Assembly: GCA_949987705.1 (NCBI GenBank)
Contig: OX465282.1
Coordinates: 38,900,039-38,964,038 of the forward strand
Source of the DNA: Thereva unica
Lineage: Eukaryota; Arthropoda; Insecta; Diptera; Therevidae
Length of the DNA stretch: 64,000 bases
Reading direction: 5' to 3'
In this document: positions 30,446-41,331 of the stretch, piece by piece
Numbering within the stretch: position 1 is the stretch's first letter
How the letters are laid out: every line of letters starts with the position of its first letter
Position numbers and translations under genes: made by a program
Notes under the pieces: generated by a model
Told to the model about the DNA's origin: nothing
Database searches by the model: none
What the model saw: the letters and a program-made list of their open reading frames with translations, nothing else

Positions 30446-31498
30446 ATGCCCGATTTCTTCACTTTACACGTCATAGGTTTCCTAACTTTAGAGAATAAAG
30501 ATAAATCTCGATTAAATTTTGGACGGTTTGCTACGCACGAATCTAAACTTACATATTCCACTGATAATGAACTTGCCATTCAACCTGCCATGTTATCATT
30601 TATGAATAAAAAATATATGTAGATATATTAGTCCAGGGAAGATAGCGAAAAAGTATTTAAAAGTTGAAATAAATCTACCCTGCGATTTCTTGACGCTATA
30701 ATTAAGAGAAAAATCGTAGAAATTCAATGAATGTGTTTGGGATAAAATTGGTCCAGGGCAACGGGTAAAGAGCTAATAAAAGTAGCGAAAACAAGTTATG
30801 GGTACGACAAAAAATGTTGTTTTGGAAAACAAAAAATACTACATAATAGTGCTTAAAAAGACGAAAATTATGAGTTTTGGACCATTGAAATCGGTCAACA
30901 GGTTTTTGCAGAAAAATTCAAAAACCATTAAAAATTGCCGTTTTTGACATTTAATTATAGGGAGTGTAATTATCGTAGTACCTGGTGTCAGGGCCACTGA
31001 TGGTGCCTACCTACAATAAAAATTTCATGAAAAAATAATGGTAACTTTTCGAGTAAATCTCAAAAATGTAAAAACACGTGTTTCACAAAAAAAGGTTGAA
31101 CAAGGCCAACAGTGGTCCTAGAAATTTTTTGATGAGCCCAATTTATTCCCAAAGAGTGCTCTACAACCCCATTTCCATGAAATGTATGTAAGGTTTGATT
31201 TTAATTTAAATGTTATTCTCCATTAAATTATCTTCGCTCTCATCGGTCGAGAAAACAAACATCAATATTCATAAGTGGGTCCATTTTTAATATAATTAAA
31301 TATTTGTAAAACTGACGATCACAAATATTTTGTCACTTCAATACAACTAACCTCGAAACCCTCAAAATTGGCAATTTATTTCAACTCCACGATGTCTTAA
31401 CCCAAGGATAGCAAAAGTGAAGAAAACCAATTTCTCTATTATACTATGGATACCGTTATCAGAGGAATAACCCAATGTGAAGAAAACGGGCATAAATT
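30446..31498. repeat. Possible inverted-repeat element after HELQ
   Basis: Ttatgcccgatttcttcac at about 30449 is matched by its imperfect inverse gtgaagaaaacgggcataa near 31478-31496, and a shorter inner block (gatagc.aaa) is also mirrored. The interior is AT-rich and non-coding. No clear target duplication. Low confidence as a discrete element. Confidence 0.4.
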
Positions 31499-31546
31499 GA
31501 AAATTTTACGCGTTATGTGCCCTCTACTACACTACAGATTAATTAA

Positions 31547-32278
31547 GGGGGGAACCTGATTTACAACGCTGAAAATTGCATGATATTCGGCACAGTGTTT
31601 TAGGCTGCCTAACGTATGAAGTGTTTCAAGTACTTTTGAAATAGGTCATAGATACACAGAACTTGCAAAAAAAAATTACTTTCACTTTATTTGATACTGT
31701 TAAGCAATAACAATTCGTATTTTTGTTTGTGGCACTTCTCGCTTGAAGAGTCTCCACTGTGTACACGATAGCGATCGTAGTTTTCATCTGACACATAAAA
31801 ACCAATACTTTTTTTGTAGCTTAGGAGTTCCTCTTCTATGTAAACCTAAAAAATCACAATAAAATTTTTTTTAATAACTATTATTTATAAATTATCTCAA
31901 AATTTCTTCAAAAAAACGCAACATTTTTTTTAAACGGTCATAAAATGTGTAATTTTTTTACATTTATTTGAATATCTTAGGTTCACATAGAAGAGAAACT
32001 CCTAAGCTACAAAAAAAGTATTGGTTTTTATGTGCCAGATGAAAGCTCTGATCGCTATCGTGTACACAGTGGAGACTCTTCAAGCGAGAAGTGCCACAAA
32101 CAAATACGAATTGTTCTTGCTTAACAGTATCAAATAAAGTGAAAGTAAATTTTTTTTTGCAAGATCTGTGTATCTATGACCTATTTCAAAAGTACTTGAA
32201 ACATTTCATACGTTAGGCAACCTAAAACACTGTGCCGAATATCATGCAATTTTCAGCGTTCTAAACCAGGTTCCCCCC
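31547..32278. mobile_element. TTAA-flanked foldback element FB1 (732 bp)
   Basis: Two arms of about 310 bp (31547-31856 and 31970-32278) are inverted repeats with roughly 95% identity by eye, beginning GGGGGGAACCTG and containing mirrored blocks such as aagagtctccactgtgtaca. A spacer of about 115 bp lies between. TTAA occurs immediately outside both ends (31543-31546 and 32279-32282), the duplication expected of piggyBac-type transposition. No coding capacity. Confidence 0.85.
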
Positions 32279-32315
32279 TTAAAAATTTAATTACAGTATG
32301 AAGTTACATTTACAT

Positions 32316-32805
32316 TGTTACTTTTTTACAGCTTAACGGATTCGTAGGATTAATTAAGGAATACACTTAATCTTCACACAAAAACTTATTTATTAAAAAA
32401 ACCAAACACAATTCTTTATTTAAAAACACAATTCTTAAAGTTCACTATTATCACTTGCTATTTAATATCTCACATTATTAAATTCTATTTATCGCTTTTT
32501 AATTCGTTTCTCAATCACCACTTTTCGCTTTAGGTCACTTTCAGCACTCGCTGTCAAAATGCCGTTGCAACCACATTTAACGGCTCAAAATGCCGTTGCA
32601 ACCGCATTTACATATACATATATGTATATCCAAGCTCCCGCTTTATAACTTTCAACCATTTTCTCGATAGTGGTACAACATTCTTTCCTTCTGGAAATTT
32701 TGAGAAACTTTATCTTTAATTACCATTTATATCTAGAGTGAGTCTAATAGATAGTGTATAAATCGTTAATTTAAATTCTCTCAATATACATCATAAATCA
32801 TCACA
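32316..32805 (-). repeat. Solo LTR related to G1
   Basis: The 490 bp from tgttac to atcatcaca share the G1 LTR ends and several internal blocks (gcttaacggattcgtagg, gattaattaaggaatacac, tcgctttttaattc). The middle is divergent and carries a local duplication of aaaatgccgttgcaacc. No internal region remains, so this is a solo LTR from a sister family. Flanking acat/atat is an imperfect 4-bp match. Confidence 0.8.
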
Positions 32806-32812
32806 ATATATT

Positions 32813-33065
32813 AACTTCCCAGTATAGGAAGTTATTGTAATCGGTCCGAAAATCGAAATTTTCGACGTATTTTCATCTTTCAAGGTCCCAGGAGCATTTA
32901 AAGCAAAAAATTGGGAGGAAGTATGTGTGTGGTCATTTTTTCCTGTACGATATCGCGCGAACCAAAAAAGATATCGACTTCGTTGGGGTGTCGTTCGAAG
33001 CGTATTAACCGAAATATGATCTGAAAAGATTTTCATAAAATTCGGTCGAACCGTTTTTTTGAAGT
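32813..33065 (+). repeat. Dispersed repeat R, left-end copy
   Basis: Starts taacttcccagtat and contains gatatcgcgcgaac, atcgacttcgttggggtg and ttcataaaattcggtcg, all matched in the same orientation near 38337-38445. Its right half is missing. Confidence 0.55.
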
Positions 33066-33634
33066 GTTAACTTCTTTAGGCGCGTTTGGCACTTTTTCGC
33101 TGGGGGTAAAACAAAGAATTCGCGACACGCGCATTTTGTTGCTTACACCCGTTTCTGGACACATGTTGGCGACACGCGCACTTTGTTTACCGAGGTTACA
33201 TGACACACTCAACACGAACTGAGTTCAATTTTCGGTTCGGTTTGTGTCATCTAACCAGCAATCGACCGCAAAAATTATGCCGAACGTGTTCTGAGTGAGT
33301 TCACAAGTTTTTGCTTGGTTGAGTATAATTTTCGGTCGGAGTATCATATAACTAACGACTGTAAAATGAACCCTGAATATAGATTGAAACAATGGTTTTT
33401 TAGGACATTATTAAAGAAAAGAACGTGTTAAAACTGTTAGATGGCAAAAAATATACAAATAAACACATTTATAAAATGTTTAAGAGTGAAATACGACGAA
33501 CTGACATTTAACCAAACCGAAATGACAACTAAAAATCCATGTTCAGTATGTCATATAACACTCGACCGAAAATGCAATCTCAGATCGAGTTAAGTTCAGT
33601 TTGCTTTCGGTTTGTCATATAACTCCGGTAGTTG
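33066..33634. other. Non-coding sequence with mirrored motifs
   Basis: No gene is seen. Variants of ttttcggt(c/t)g and tcatataac recur in both orientations (33209-33250, 33315-33350, 33550-33625), suggesting a degraded palindromic element. Cacgcgcattttg and acccgtttctgg near 33130-33160 also match the far arm of Z at 36880-36905. Confidence 0.4.
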
Positions 33635-33902
33635 TTCACTCGTTTCTGGGCACTTGTGCCTATGAAGCTGGCTAGAGCATGGAAACTTTTAGTTGAGCTC
33701 CACTTACAAACAGCAGCGCATAATTATATGTGTGCGAGGCAAAATAGCCCGCCCTTGGTGGGTGGGATTGGGTTAGAATGTTGCAATGCAGAAGCTGCTC
33801 TCAGCATTCGTTTTATATTCTCGCGCCGCTCTCAAAATTCATGTCATATTCTCGCACGCCATCGCACACAGCAGCGAATGTGTGCGAGAGGATGAAATGA
33901 AT

Positions 33903-34781
33903 CAAGACCCTCTCCATTACAGGCCATGAAGTTCTCTCTTGAACTAATCCAACCATAGCTGAAGCCGGTCCACAAAATCTGACATTTGGTTAGAATAAAC
34001 ATGGCGCGGAATAGGCTCGGGATTATTTTCGTTATATTTTTGTGGTAAAAAGTGGAAAATCATTGTAAGTTATTACTTTAAACTAAACATGGATTATCAG
34101 TGGTTAGTTCTTTAGTGATTTAATAAGAAAAAATTAAAAAAAAATAGTGATTTAGTGAGTTTTAAGTGTGTTAATTGTTGAGATGATCAATTTATTTTAC
34201 TTTCGCGGTGTTTTTTTCGTCTTTATTAAGGAAAAATATGCTGATTATTTAATTAAAAGTGATTTTAAAGTCATTAAATAATTTATTATGGAATTATTAT
34301 TAAACATATAAGTGCAGAAAAGTGTGAAAGGAAAAGTGAATAAGAAAAGTGTTTTTCTACACCTATATTTTTAATACTAATTACATAATATATGTATTAA
34401 TCACTTTAAAATCACTTGTAATCCCATAACTAAACAAAACATTAAATTTTCAACATTTTTTTCGTAAATAAACATGAAAAAACACCGTGAATGTAAAAAC
34501 AGTTGTTCGCCTTAACAATTAAAACACTTAAAAGACACTTAATCACTAAATTATTTTTATTTTTTTTAATTAAATCACTAATAAACTATTCACTGGTAAA
34601 TCCAAGTGCAGTTAAAAGTGTTAAAATACAATATTTTATCACTTTTTACTGCAAAACTATAACCAAAACGTTCCCGAACTTATTCCGCGCCATGTTTATT
34701 CCGCTCTCTCCGGTGAATTTTTGGACCGGGTTGACCACCATGAAAAACTCTCCTTCGGGGCCTGTAGTTGAGAGGGTCTTG
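33903..34781. mobile_element. Foldback element F2 (879 bp)
   Basis: Same family as F1, in inverse orientation, with ends caagaccctctc...gagagggtcttg. Flanked by the 7-bp duplication aatgaat (33896-33902 and 34782-34788). Both arms contain aataaacatggcgcggaat. Removing it rejoins the central part of Z. Confidence 0.92.
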
Positions 34782-34952
34782 AATGAATGCTAAAGAGCGG
34801 CGTGAATATGCCATGGATTTTGAGAGCGGGTCTGCATACATTCATACATTCGCTGCTGTGTGCGATGGCGTGCGAGAATATGACCAGGGCTGCCACTAAA
34901 CAAAAAATTTTGGAGCCAAATTTTCCGAGAAAAAGAGCCAAAGCTGATAAAA

Positions 34953-36282
34953 CTAGTGGGATGTTGTGCCTAGAGACTAGCCACTAATTACGCTTTTTCA
35001 TGGTATTCTTTCTGTTGAATAACACTTCAGATTGGATGACAATATATTAAGTGGAGATTGATCCGCACTCACTTGCAACCCGCCGGATCTGAGAATCGAG
35101 GCCAATAATTCGAATGTGTCAAATTGAAAAAAAAAAGAGAACATCACACATGTAAACACTATAGAAAACGAACATTTTTAACATTTTTCTTTGGATTGGA
35201 GGAAAATCTAATGTGATGCACTTTGCACAACAGAATTAGGTGTATTATTTTACTTAAACATACATGTCTTATTGTTAAGAATTCGGCTTACCGCACCCTA
35301 GTTTGGCCATGGAGATTCATAAGTACATATCACACTGACCAACGCTATATATAATTAATCTTGAAAAGTTTTTGTCAAAGGCTTATGTAGGTTATAAGTT
35401 GTGAGACTGAATCTAAAACTTAACAAAGTATTTAACAAACACTACAATATAATCATCATAGCTTAAAAAAAAGGAAATCAAATGTAAACACTAAAATTCT
35501 TTGATTCTTCACCCACGTCATGGTATATTTCTTTATTCAATATAAACAATAGTTTTTGAGCAGCAAATAAAAACTATATGCCATAATTTCGTTATCATCG
35601 GTTTTTGTTCTGGAAGCAAATTTAGAGACGTATTCATGTCAAAAACTTGTTTCATATGAAAGAAAATCCCCGAAGGAAATTAAAAAAAATTATTATGACG
35701 AAAAAAAAGCACCGCGAGCCGAAGGATCGAACTCGCAGCCCCACAGACGAGCGACTTTCCCTAGCCCTTTATAGTCCATGGAAATGGTACTTTAACATTG
35801 CAAAAATGCAGGACAAGGTTTTATTTTTGGGATGTGTAGGGGGGGGGGTCAGGGTGAGCTTAAGTTTGAGTTTTCGGGATTCTAACCCCCCCATTTGGCC
35901 GCCATCTTGGAAAACGTATGCAAATGGTTTTTCCACTATATCTCCGAAACGGCACATCTTACCGGAAATTTGCAAGGACACTTTTTGTTTAGAATTAAAT
36001 AATCTACAATGTATTACTTAGAAATTTTGTGGTAAAATGAATAATTAAGAAGTTATAAGCCTTAGAACACAAAAATTAGTCACAATATTTTCTTTAAAGG
36101 CTCTTTTTTGTTGTTTAAATACACTTCTGGTGGAAATTTCCAGACCATTTTCTCAGTTTTTGGTCTTTTGACCAAGAGCTACATTTTGAGATATTTGCCA
36201 AGTCTGTAGCTGCAGTACTTTCAGAGATGAAAGTAGGCTTCAGACGGACAGACGGACAGACGGACAGACGGACAGAGCCTCT
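34953..36282 (-). mobile_element. Helitron-like unit X2
   Basis: Shares its left 110 bp with X1 and its right 170 bp (ttttggtcttttgacca, gacggacagacggacagagc), but the middle differs from X1. It contains a copy of the 240-bp repeat also found at 8275-8515 and a tRNA-like segment (35703-35770). The right end carries four tandem gacggaca units where X1 has two. The minus-strand end is ...CTAG followed by T, as in X1. Confidence 0.6.
35703..35770 (-). other. tRNA-like segment in X2
   Basis: The minus strand reads gtggggctgcgagttcgatc, then cttcggctcgcggtgctttt. Gagttcgatcc is close to the Pol III B box, followed by a T8 run. An A-box-like tagggaaagtcgc lies at plausible spacing. No complete cloverleaf was found, so it is SINE-like. 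Confidence 0.4.
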
Positions 36283-36964
36283 GTATAAGCTTTTTTTTTT
36301 TTGAAAAAGCTAAAAGAGCCAAATTCAAACACAACAGGAATTACATTGAAAACCGCGAACAATAAGATGTCAAAAACAAATCTTCTTCTTTACCATACGA
36401 GTAGGAGGCATGGTCGACCAGAGAAATTAGTTGTAGGATAGTTCTAAAATCTTCAAATCTTGAAATCAAATATTGAATTTTTATCCAGTAACAGTAATGG
36501 TAAATTCTTTGCGAGTATGTAATTAGGAAAAACCAAATCAGTTAAAATTCAAGATCAAGTTGAAAGAAAAAGGCAAAAGAGCCATTTAAGTTGAAAAAGA
36601 GCCAAAGAGCCAATTTTAAAAGTTTTTTTTATAAAGAGCCACAAATGGCTCTATAGAGCCAAAGTGGCACCCCTGAATATGACATGAATTTTGAGAGCGG
36701 CGCGAGAATATAAAACGAATGCTGAGAGCAGCTTCTGCATTGCAACATTCTAACCCAATCCCACCCACCAAGCGCGGGCTATTTTTCCTCGCACACATAG
36801 AATTATACGCTGCTGTTTCTATGTGGAGCTAAACCAAAAGTTGCCATGCTCTAGCCAGCTGCATAGGCACAAGTGCCCAGAAACGGGTGCGAACCAAAAA
36901 TGCGCGTGACCATCGCTGATGTCTGTTGCTGGACCTCGACTAAAAGTTGCCATGCTCTAGCCAA

Positions 36965-37291
36965 CTAAATGGCTGCAATATTTAAATCTTTTGCTTGGAT
37001 TAATCGCTTTCGGCGACATGGAATACGTTTCGGCGTTTCGCCTATTCGACTGGGCATCTGTATTTTACGTACATATCTGAGGTAGTATCCCAGTAGGGAA
37101 AATCGCAGGTATTTATTGTGGGAAGTCGATTCTGGAAGTACTTCTTTAATTAGTGTTCTCTGTAATGACTTACAAATAATGCAGAGGAGAATGGGTTTGG
37201 TGACCAAGCGTTTGATTTCGCGCAAAAAGCGTGTTGAAAAACTTCGTAGCTGCTCGTTTTCTTTGTTAACCATCACAGTTGTCTCAGCCAT
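36965..37291 (-). CDS. Hypothetical basic protein, 108 aa
   Basis: The open frame from an ATG in a reasonable context (acttaATGGCTG) encodes a Lys/Arg-rich protein with a cysteine pair (CIICK). I recognise no domain. The last codons overlap a repeat of the Z-arm motif gccatgctctagcc, so the end may be accidental. It could be a chance frame. Confidence 0.2.
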   Translation of the reverse strand: MAETTVMVNKENEQLRSFSTRFLREIKRLVTKPILLCIICKSLQRTLIKEVLPESTSHNKYLRFSLLGYYLRYVRKIQMPSRIGETPKRIPCRRKRLIQAKDLNIAAI

Positions 37292-37315
37292 TAAGTTTTA
37301 TGTCTTTAATGTATA

Positions 37316-38310
37316 AACATATATTTGAATTTATGTTTATGATATAAATATAAATCGCTTAATTTTACTTCAAGCTACCCCACCCCTTCACGCCTACGCC
37401 AACTAAATTATATTATAAAAATTTACAGTATAATAACTTTGCATTATGAGTTTAGTAATAAATGTAGTATAAGTACTTCCAAATGGAAGGGAAAAAAAGT
37501 ACTTCCCAGCCTAGGCCATCGCCGTGTTAATGTAATGCCTTTTTTGTACTGGGTGGAAGTACTGAACTGCTTCTGTAGAAGTAGTTTTTCCAGTAATTCT
37601 ATTCCCTACTGGTATGTTATAATTATTTTCTATGTATTATATATTATCTATTGCGTACTATATACAATGTACTGCATATTATGTACTATGTTCTGAAAAA
37701 ATTCAAAATGAATCCAGTGGATTCCCATAAAAATTTAGATCCGTGACTTTGGCTAAATATAATATGACTTTTTTGCATATTTGCACAATGTTTAAAATAG
37801 CAAAAATTTCTGTTTCGTGACTATTGCATCAACCCGACGACAAGTACTATGTATACTACATTTTTCCTATGAACTATGTATTATGTATTTATTACTATAT
37901 ATGTATTATCTACTATTTTTACTAAAAACTACATTATCCCAGTCATCCATCGTCCGATCTTTGTGTGATAAGTTTAAGATAAATTGTTTAATTTCCAAAA
38001 CATTGCAACACATTTTGGAGGGAGTGCATATAAGTAACAATTAAATAAACTTTAACAGAATATTCCTAAATAAAATATATTAATCCTTATCGTCCTGTAT
38101 TAAGATTGATTTGGACATTTAGACTAGCCATAGAAGTTAACACTTCTAAAGTGTGGTCCTACGCACACTCGTATTTGCTAATAGCATTGCTGTTGTTATA
38201 GTTTCAGGTTACTGCGGATGTAAATTGCCTTAAGAGTTATATAGTTTAAATTGCATACTCAATATCATACTCGTTACTAAGGACCAGTTGATCTTTTTTT
38301 TTTGTTTAAA
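37316..38310. other. AT-rich sequence with TAC/TAT low complexity
   Basis: 37610-37690 and 37850-37920 are rich in tactat/tattat simple repeats. No gene or named element is seen. Confidence 0.4.
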
Positions 38311-39127
38311 CGACGTTTATGATCTTTGTACCTGCACGATACTGCGCGAACTAAAAACTACATTATATCGACTTCATTGAGGTGCCGAAAAAAGAATATT
38401 AACGAAGAAATGCTCTGAAAAAATTTCATAATATTCGGTCAGGCCTTTTTTGTTTAAATAGAAAAACTTCGGCTAATTGTCAGAAAGACCTTAAATTGGC
38501 AAGTTTTGCTAATTTAATAAACTCGATGGAATGAGACCCGTTCTAAACGAAGTGATCTCTTTTGGGTTCTGCACAGCGATAGCCTTCGAATTCCGATTGT
38601 CAAAATCCGACAACCTTTAAAAATCGTGCAAAAATTCCGTCACCCTTTACAAACAGCACGAATTTTTCAAACCTTGGATTAGCACTTTTTAGCGGGGAAT
38701 TATTTTCTACGCGTGATACAGTTTCAGGAAATTTCGGTTCATCCCGGGATTTCCAGTAGTTACCGCAAAATTTGTTCTTTTTTGTGAAGTCTGACAAGTA
38801 CTTAACAGTTACAGTTTTGCTAATATCTCCGGAAAGCTTTAGAATTTCCAAATGAAGTCATTCGCTTCTCAGAAGCGCTTAGACACGCTCCATACGAATT
38901 TGAACACCCGCTTCAGTGCAACGAACGGAATACGTTCAGGAAAAACAAATTCTCTAGAAAAACCTTGTGGATTTACTACTATTATAGTTATTTGAACTAG
39001 CTCCTCTCGGGATTGCTTTGTCATCAGTTCTGATATTAGCCAATTTTCCACTAGTGCTAAGCGTATAACTATTTTGTAAGGAGTCGGTTTATTCCATCTT
39101 CGTTCATCATACTGGGAAGTTAATCGT
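38311..39127 (+). repeat. Dispersed repeat R, right-end copy
   Basis: Shares the internal block cgatactgcgcgaact...atatcgacttcattgaggtg...ttcataatattcggtc with 32920-33060 and ends atactgggaagtta at 39109-39123, the inverse of the taacttcccagtat start at 32813. The family therefore probably has terminal inverted repeats of about 14 bp. The copy is truncated on the left. Confidence 0.5.
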
Positions 39128-39321
39128 GTGGACCGAAGGGGTCAAACCCACATCCCAACTAGTTTTGATATGTAACCTACAAGCAAAAACCCGCGTGCGT
39201 TGCAACGCCTTTAAATAAAAAGAGATTATGCGTGTCTATAGTGCGCGGTAGGAAAAAGGGAAAACAAATTTACAAAAATTTATTTTGGATTATAAAAATT
39301 TAGAGTTACCTATAAAAATAT

Positions 39322-39877
39322 TGTGTATATTTTTGCAGCTTAAAGCGGGAGCCACATAACACACGTCTTCCGATCTCCGTGTTCCGTGCTTCGCTTCTTG
39401 TCAAAGTTGATTACTAAGTCTCAATACTACTTGACCAGATAACCAAAAAATGAACGGAACGATAAAACACGTAAACGGAGAAGATAACAAATTTCAACTT
39501 TTGAACGGATTGACAGAAACGTTACCTCACTTTTTGTAGATTGAGTGAATAAAGTTCTCAAAATTCGCACACTTGTCAATAAAATCAAGGATGCCATGGA
39601 AACGGACGCTTGTAGCTCCATAAATTAAATATCCTAACACCAAAATACGGAGAGATAGAAAACGGATAATTGTGGCTAACATACAAATAAATATCGGAAC
39701 ACGGAAAGATGGAGAGACGGAACTCGGAACACGTGTGCTATGTGGCCTACGCTTAACAGAAGGATTAATTTAGGAATTCACGTTTTAAATGTTCACACAA
39801 AACTTATTTATTAACACTGCCATTGACAAACACAATTCTTATAGTTCACTATTTATCACTAGCAATTACATATCTCA
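39322..39877 (-). repeat. G1-related LTR fragment split by Y1
   Basis: Tgtgtatatttttgcagcttaa (39322-39343) joins across Y1 to cagaaggattaatttaggaa (39757 on), matching the start of the G1 LTR (tgttacgtttttacggcttaacgga...ggattaattaagg). Homology continues through cacacaaaacttatttatta and ends near 39877 at tatctcacaa, so the remainder of the LTR is lost. Confidence 0.75.
39344..39752. mobile_element. TTAA-targeted MITE Y1 (409 bp)
   Basis: Ends agcgggagccacata and the inverse tatgtggcctacgc form inverted repeats (consensus GC.GGCCACATAGCACACG). TTAA flanks both sides (39340-39343 and 39753-39756). It interrupts a G1-type LTR at its own ggcTTAAcg site. About 90% similar to Y2 by eye. Non-coding. 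Confidence 0.85.
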
Positions 39878-40043
39878 CAAGGCTCTGCAAGTGGGATCCG
39901 GTCCTGGCCTATAGCACAAATGTTTCGCTCATGTAAAAGCGGTGCAACTCCACATTTCAAAACAACAGAGGTTAATCTGCTTTGGAGTCACACTCCGTGA
40001 CATCCCTCGTTTCAAAACCAAAGCACCTCCAGAAGTGCACCAT
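39878..40043. other. Unassigned sequence
   Basis: No gene or element is recognised. It begins with ggctctgcaagtgggatccg and contains two similar aaaaccaaag/aaaacaacag phrases. Confidence 0.3.
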
Positions 40044-40637
40044 AATTGAGGAGGTTATTATCAAAAGGTGACATGTCCATACTTCAAGTATTTTTTTTTT
40101 AAAGGATCGATTATCCTTGGTAAAATGCATAGTTTTTGCTTGAAAACAAGTTTAAAACCGCACTATATCTCGTATATAATAGACGGTAAATTCGGTTATT
40201 TTTTTCAAATTCGAAACATGTCCCAGTAACCGATTTTCTTCCTTAAATTTTCTTCCCCGCAATGTTAAATTAAGTTTATAAGAAATATATTTTAGTTTAA
40301 AATGAAATGTTGAGTTCATTTTATAATTCAAAATATTAAAATAGTATCTATGATTTCAAAAAGGTGCATGTCCACCATACCATTAAATCAGAAAGTGACA
40401 TGTCCATTGGCATATTACAAAAAGGTGCATGTCCATTTTGTTTTTGCTTTTTTCACAATAACCAGTTAATGTATTTCTATGATTTTTTCACAATAAAATA
40501 ATAAAATACTTTATGTGTGTCGTCATATTTTTTAAAAATAAATATCTTTTAGGACTAAGTTCATGCACAGTTTTTACTCATTGCTGTAAAAAAATGAATG
40601 GAGGACATGTCACCTTTTGATAATAACCTCCTCAATT
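40044..40637. mobile_element. MITE M1 with perfect 35-bp inverted ends
   Basis: 40044-40078 and 40603-40637 are exact inverse copies (aattgaggaggttattatca ... ggtgacatgtcc). Two further internal copies of aaaggtgcatgtcca (near 40361 and 40421) and one of aaagtgacatgtcca (near 40391) repeat the inner end motif. The AATT at both tips could be a 4-bp target duplication or part of the repeat. Non-coding. Confidence 0.85.
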
Positions 40638-40986
40638 GCACTTATAGTGCATCTCTGGAGCCGTTTCGTAGTATACAATTTAATCATCATCGTGACTTCC
40701 ACCTCCAACTAGTCCAGGCGCTAGAGCAGTGAAACTTATAACTTTTGGTTTTGGTGTGATGTAACGGACTTTTGACGTGCCAACGTCTATTAAAACGATG
40801 AACGCCGGCTGCATGCACGAAAAATGATGACTCATTGTCCCGTTATGTCCCGTTATCCCGTAATAATTTTAAAAATTTGATCGTAGTAATTCTAAAAATT
40901 TGATTAAAATTGTCAATATTTAATTAAATTTTTGTCAAATTGTCAACAATAAGCAAAGCAAGCCAAACACTCTGTCTCCTAACTGG

Positions 40987-41331
40987 GTGCCGGTGTATAA
41001 GAAAATAGTGAACATTACACTGACGAAAGCTGTGAAATGCAAACGAAAACAGTTTCCTGGCGTTCCTGCTTGTGCTATTAGCATTCACAAGTCGCAAGGT
41101 GGTACGTTTACTGTTATTGTTTATAAATACTCCTCGGAGCAACCACAACAGTTGGTGTACGTGGCGCTGAGTCGGGTAACGAATATAGACGGCTTGCACG
41201 TCATCACGGAAAAAGATGCGCCTTTTATCTTCAAACACGGACGGGATGGGAACGACTCACAGACTACGCGAGATGTCCGTAACGAACACATTCGATTCCG
41301 CGGACACTTCGAAAGCAGTGAAATTTTGTGA
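40987..41331 (+). pseudogene. Helentron helicase, C-terminal fragment
   Basis: A 114-codon frame matches the end of Pif1-type Helitron helicases: FPGVPACAISIHKSQGGTF (motif V/VI region with the HKSQG signature) and LVYVALSRVTNIDGLHV. The first five helicase motifs and Rep are absent. It lacks a natural start; upstream sequence is terminal non-coding DNA. Copy B encodes the same frame with few changes (SQVTN for SRVTN) and ends at the same stop. Confidence 0.88.

Larger units (their letters stand above)
34885..36675. mobile_element. hAT-like element H2, contains X2
   Basis: Ends CAGGGCTGCCACT and AAAGTGGCACCCCTG are inverted repeats with a hAT-like CAGGG start. The perfect 8-bp duplication aatatgac lies at 34877-34884 and 36676-36683. 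Subterminal gagcca repeats occur at both ends (34913-34945 and 36555-36660). About 1330 bp of the interior is X2. The remaining 460 bp do not code for protein, so H2 is a MITE. Confidence 0.88.
33635..36905. mobile_element. Palindromic element Z with nested insertions
   Basis: The left arm (33637-33835) and right arm (36684-36890) are inverted copies. Shared stretches include cgtttctgggcacttgtgcc, gctggctagagcatgg, gggtgggattgggttagaat and ctctcaaaattcatgtcat. An inner inverted pair (cgcacgccatcgcacacagc near 33855 and its inverse near 34855) shows the centre is also palindromic. Between the arms lie F2 (33903-34781) and H2 (34885-36675). No coding sequence. Confidence 0.75.

Noticed and set aside
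35820..35895. G- and C-tracts in the 240-bp repeat as a G-quadruplex regulatory site
   Set aside because: The tracts vary between copies (short G run and long C run at 8343-8395, reverse at 35840-35890) and look like homopolymer drift.
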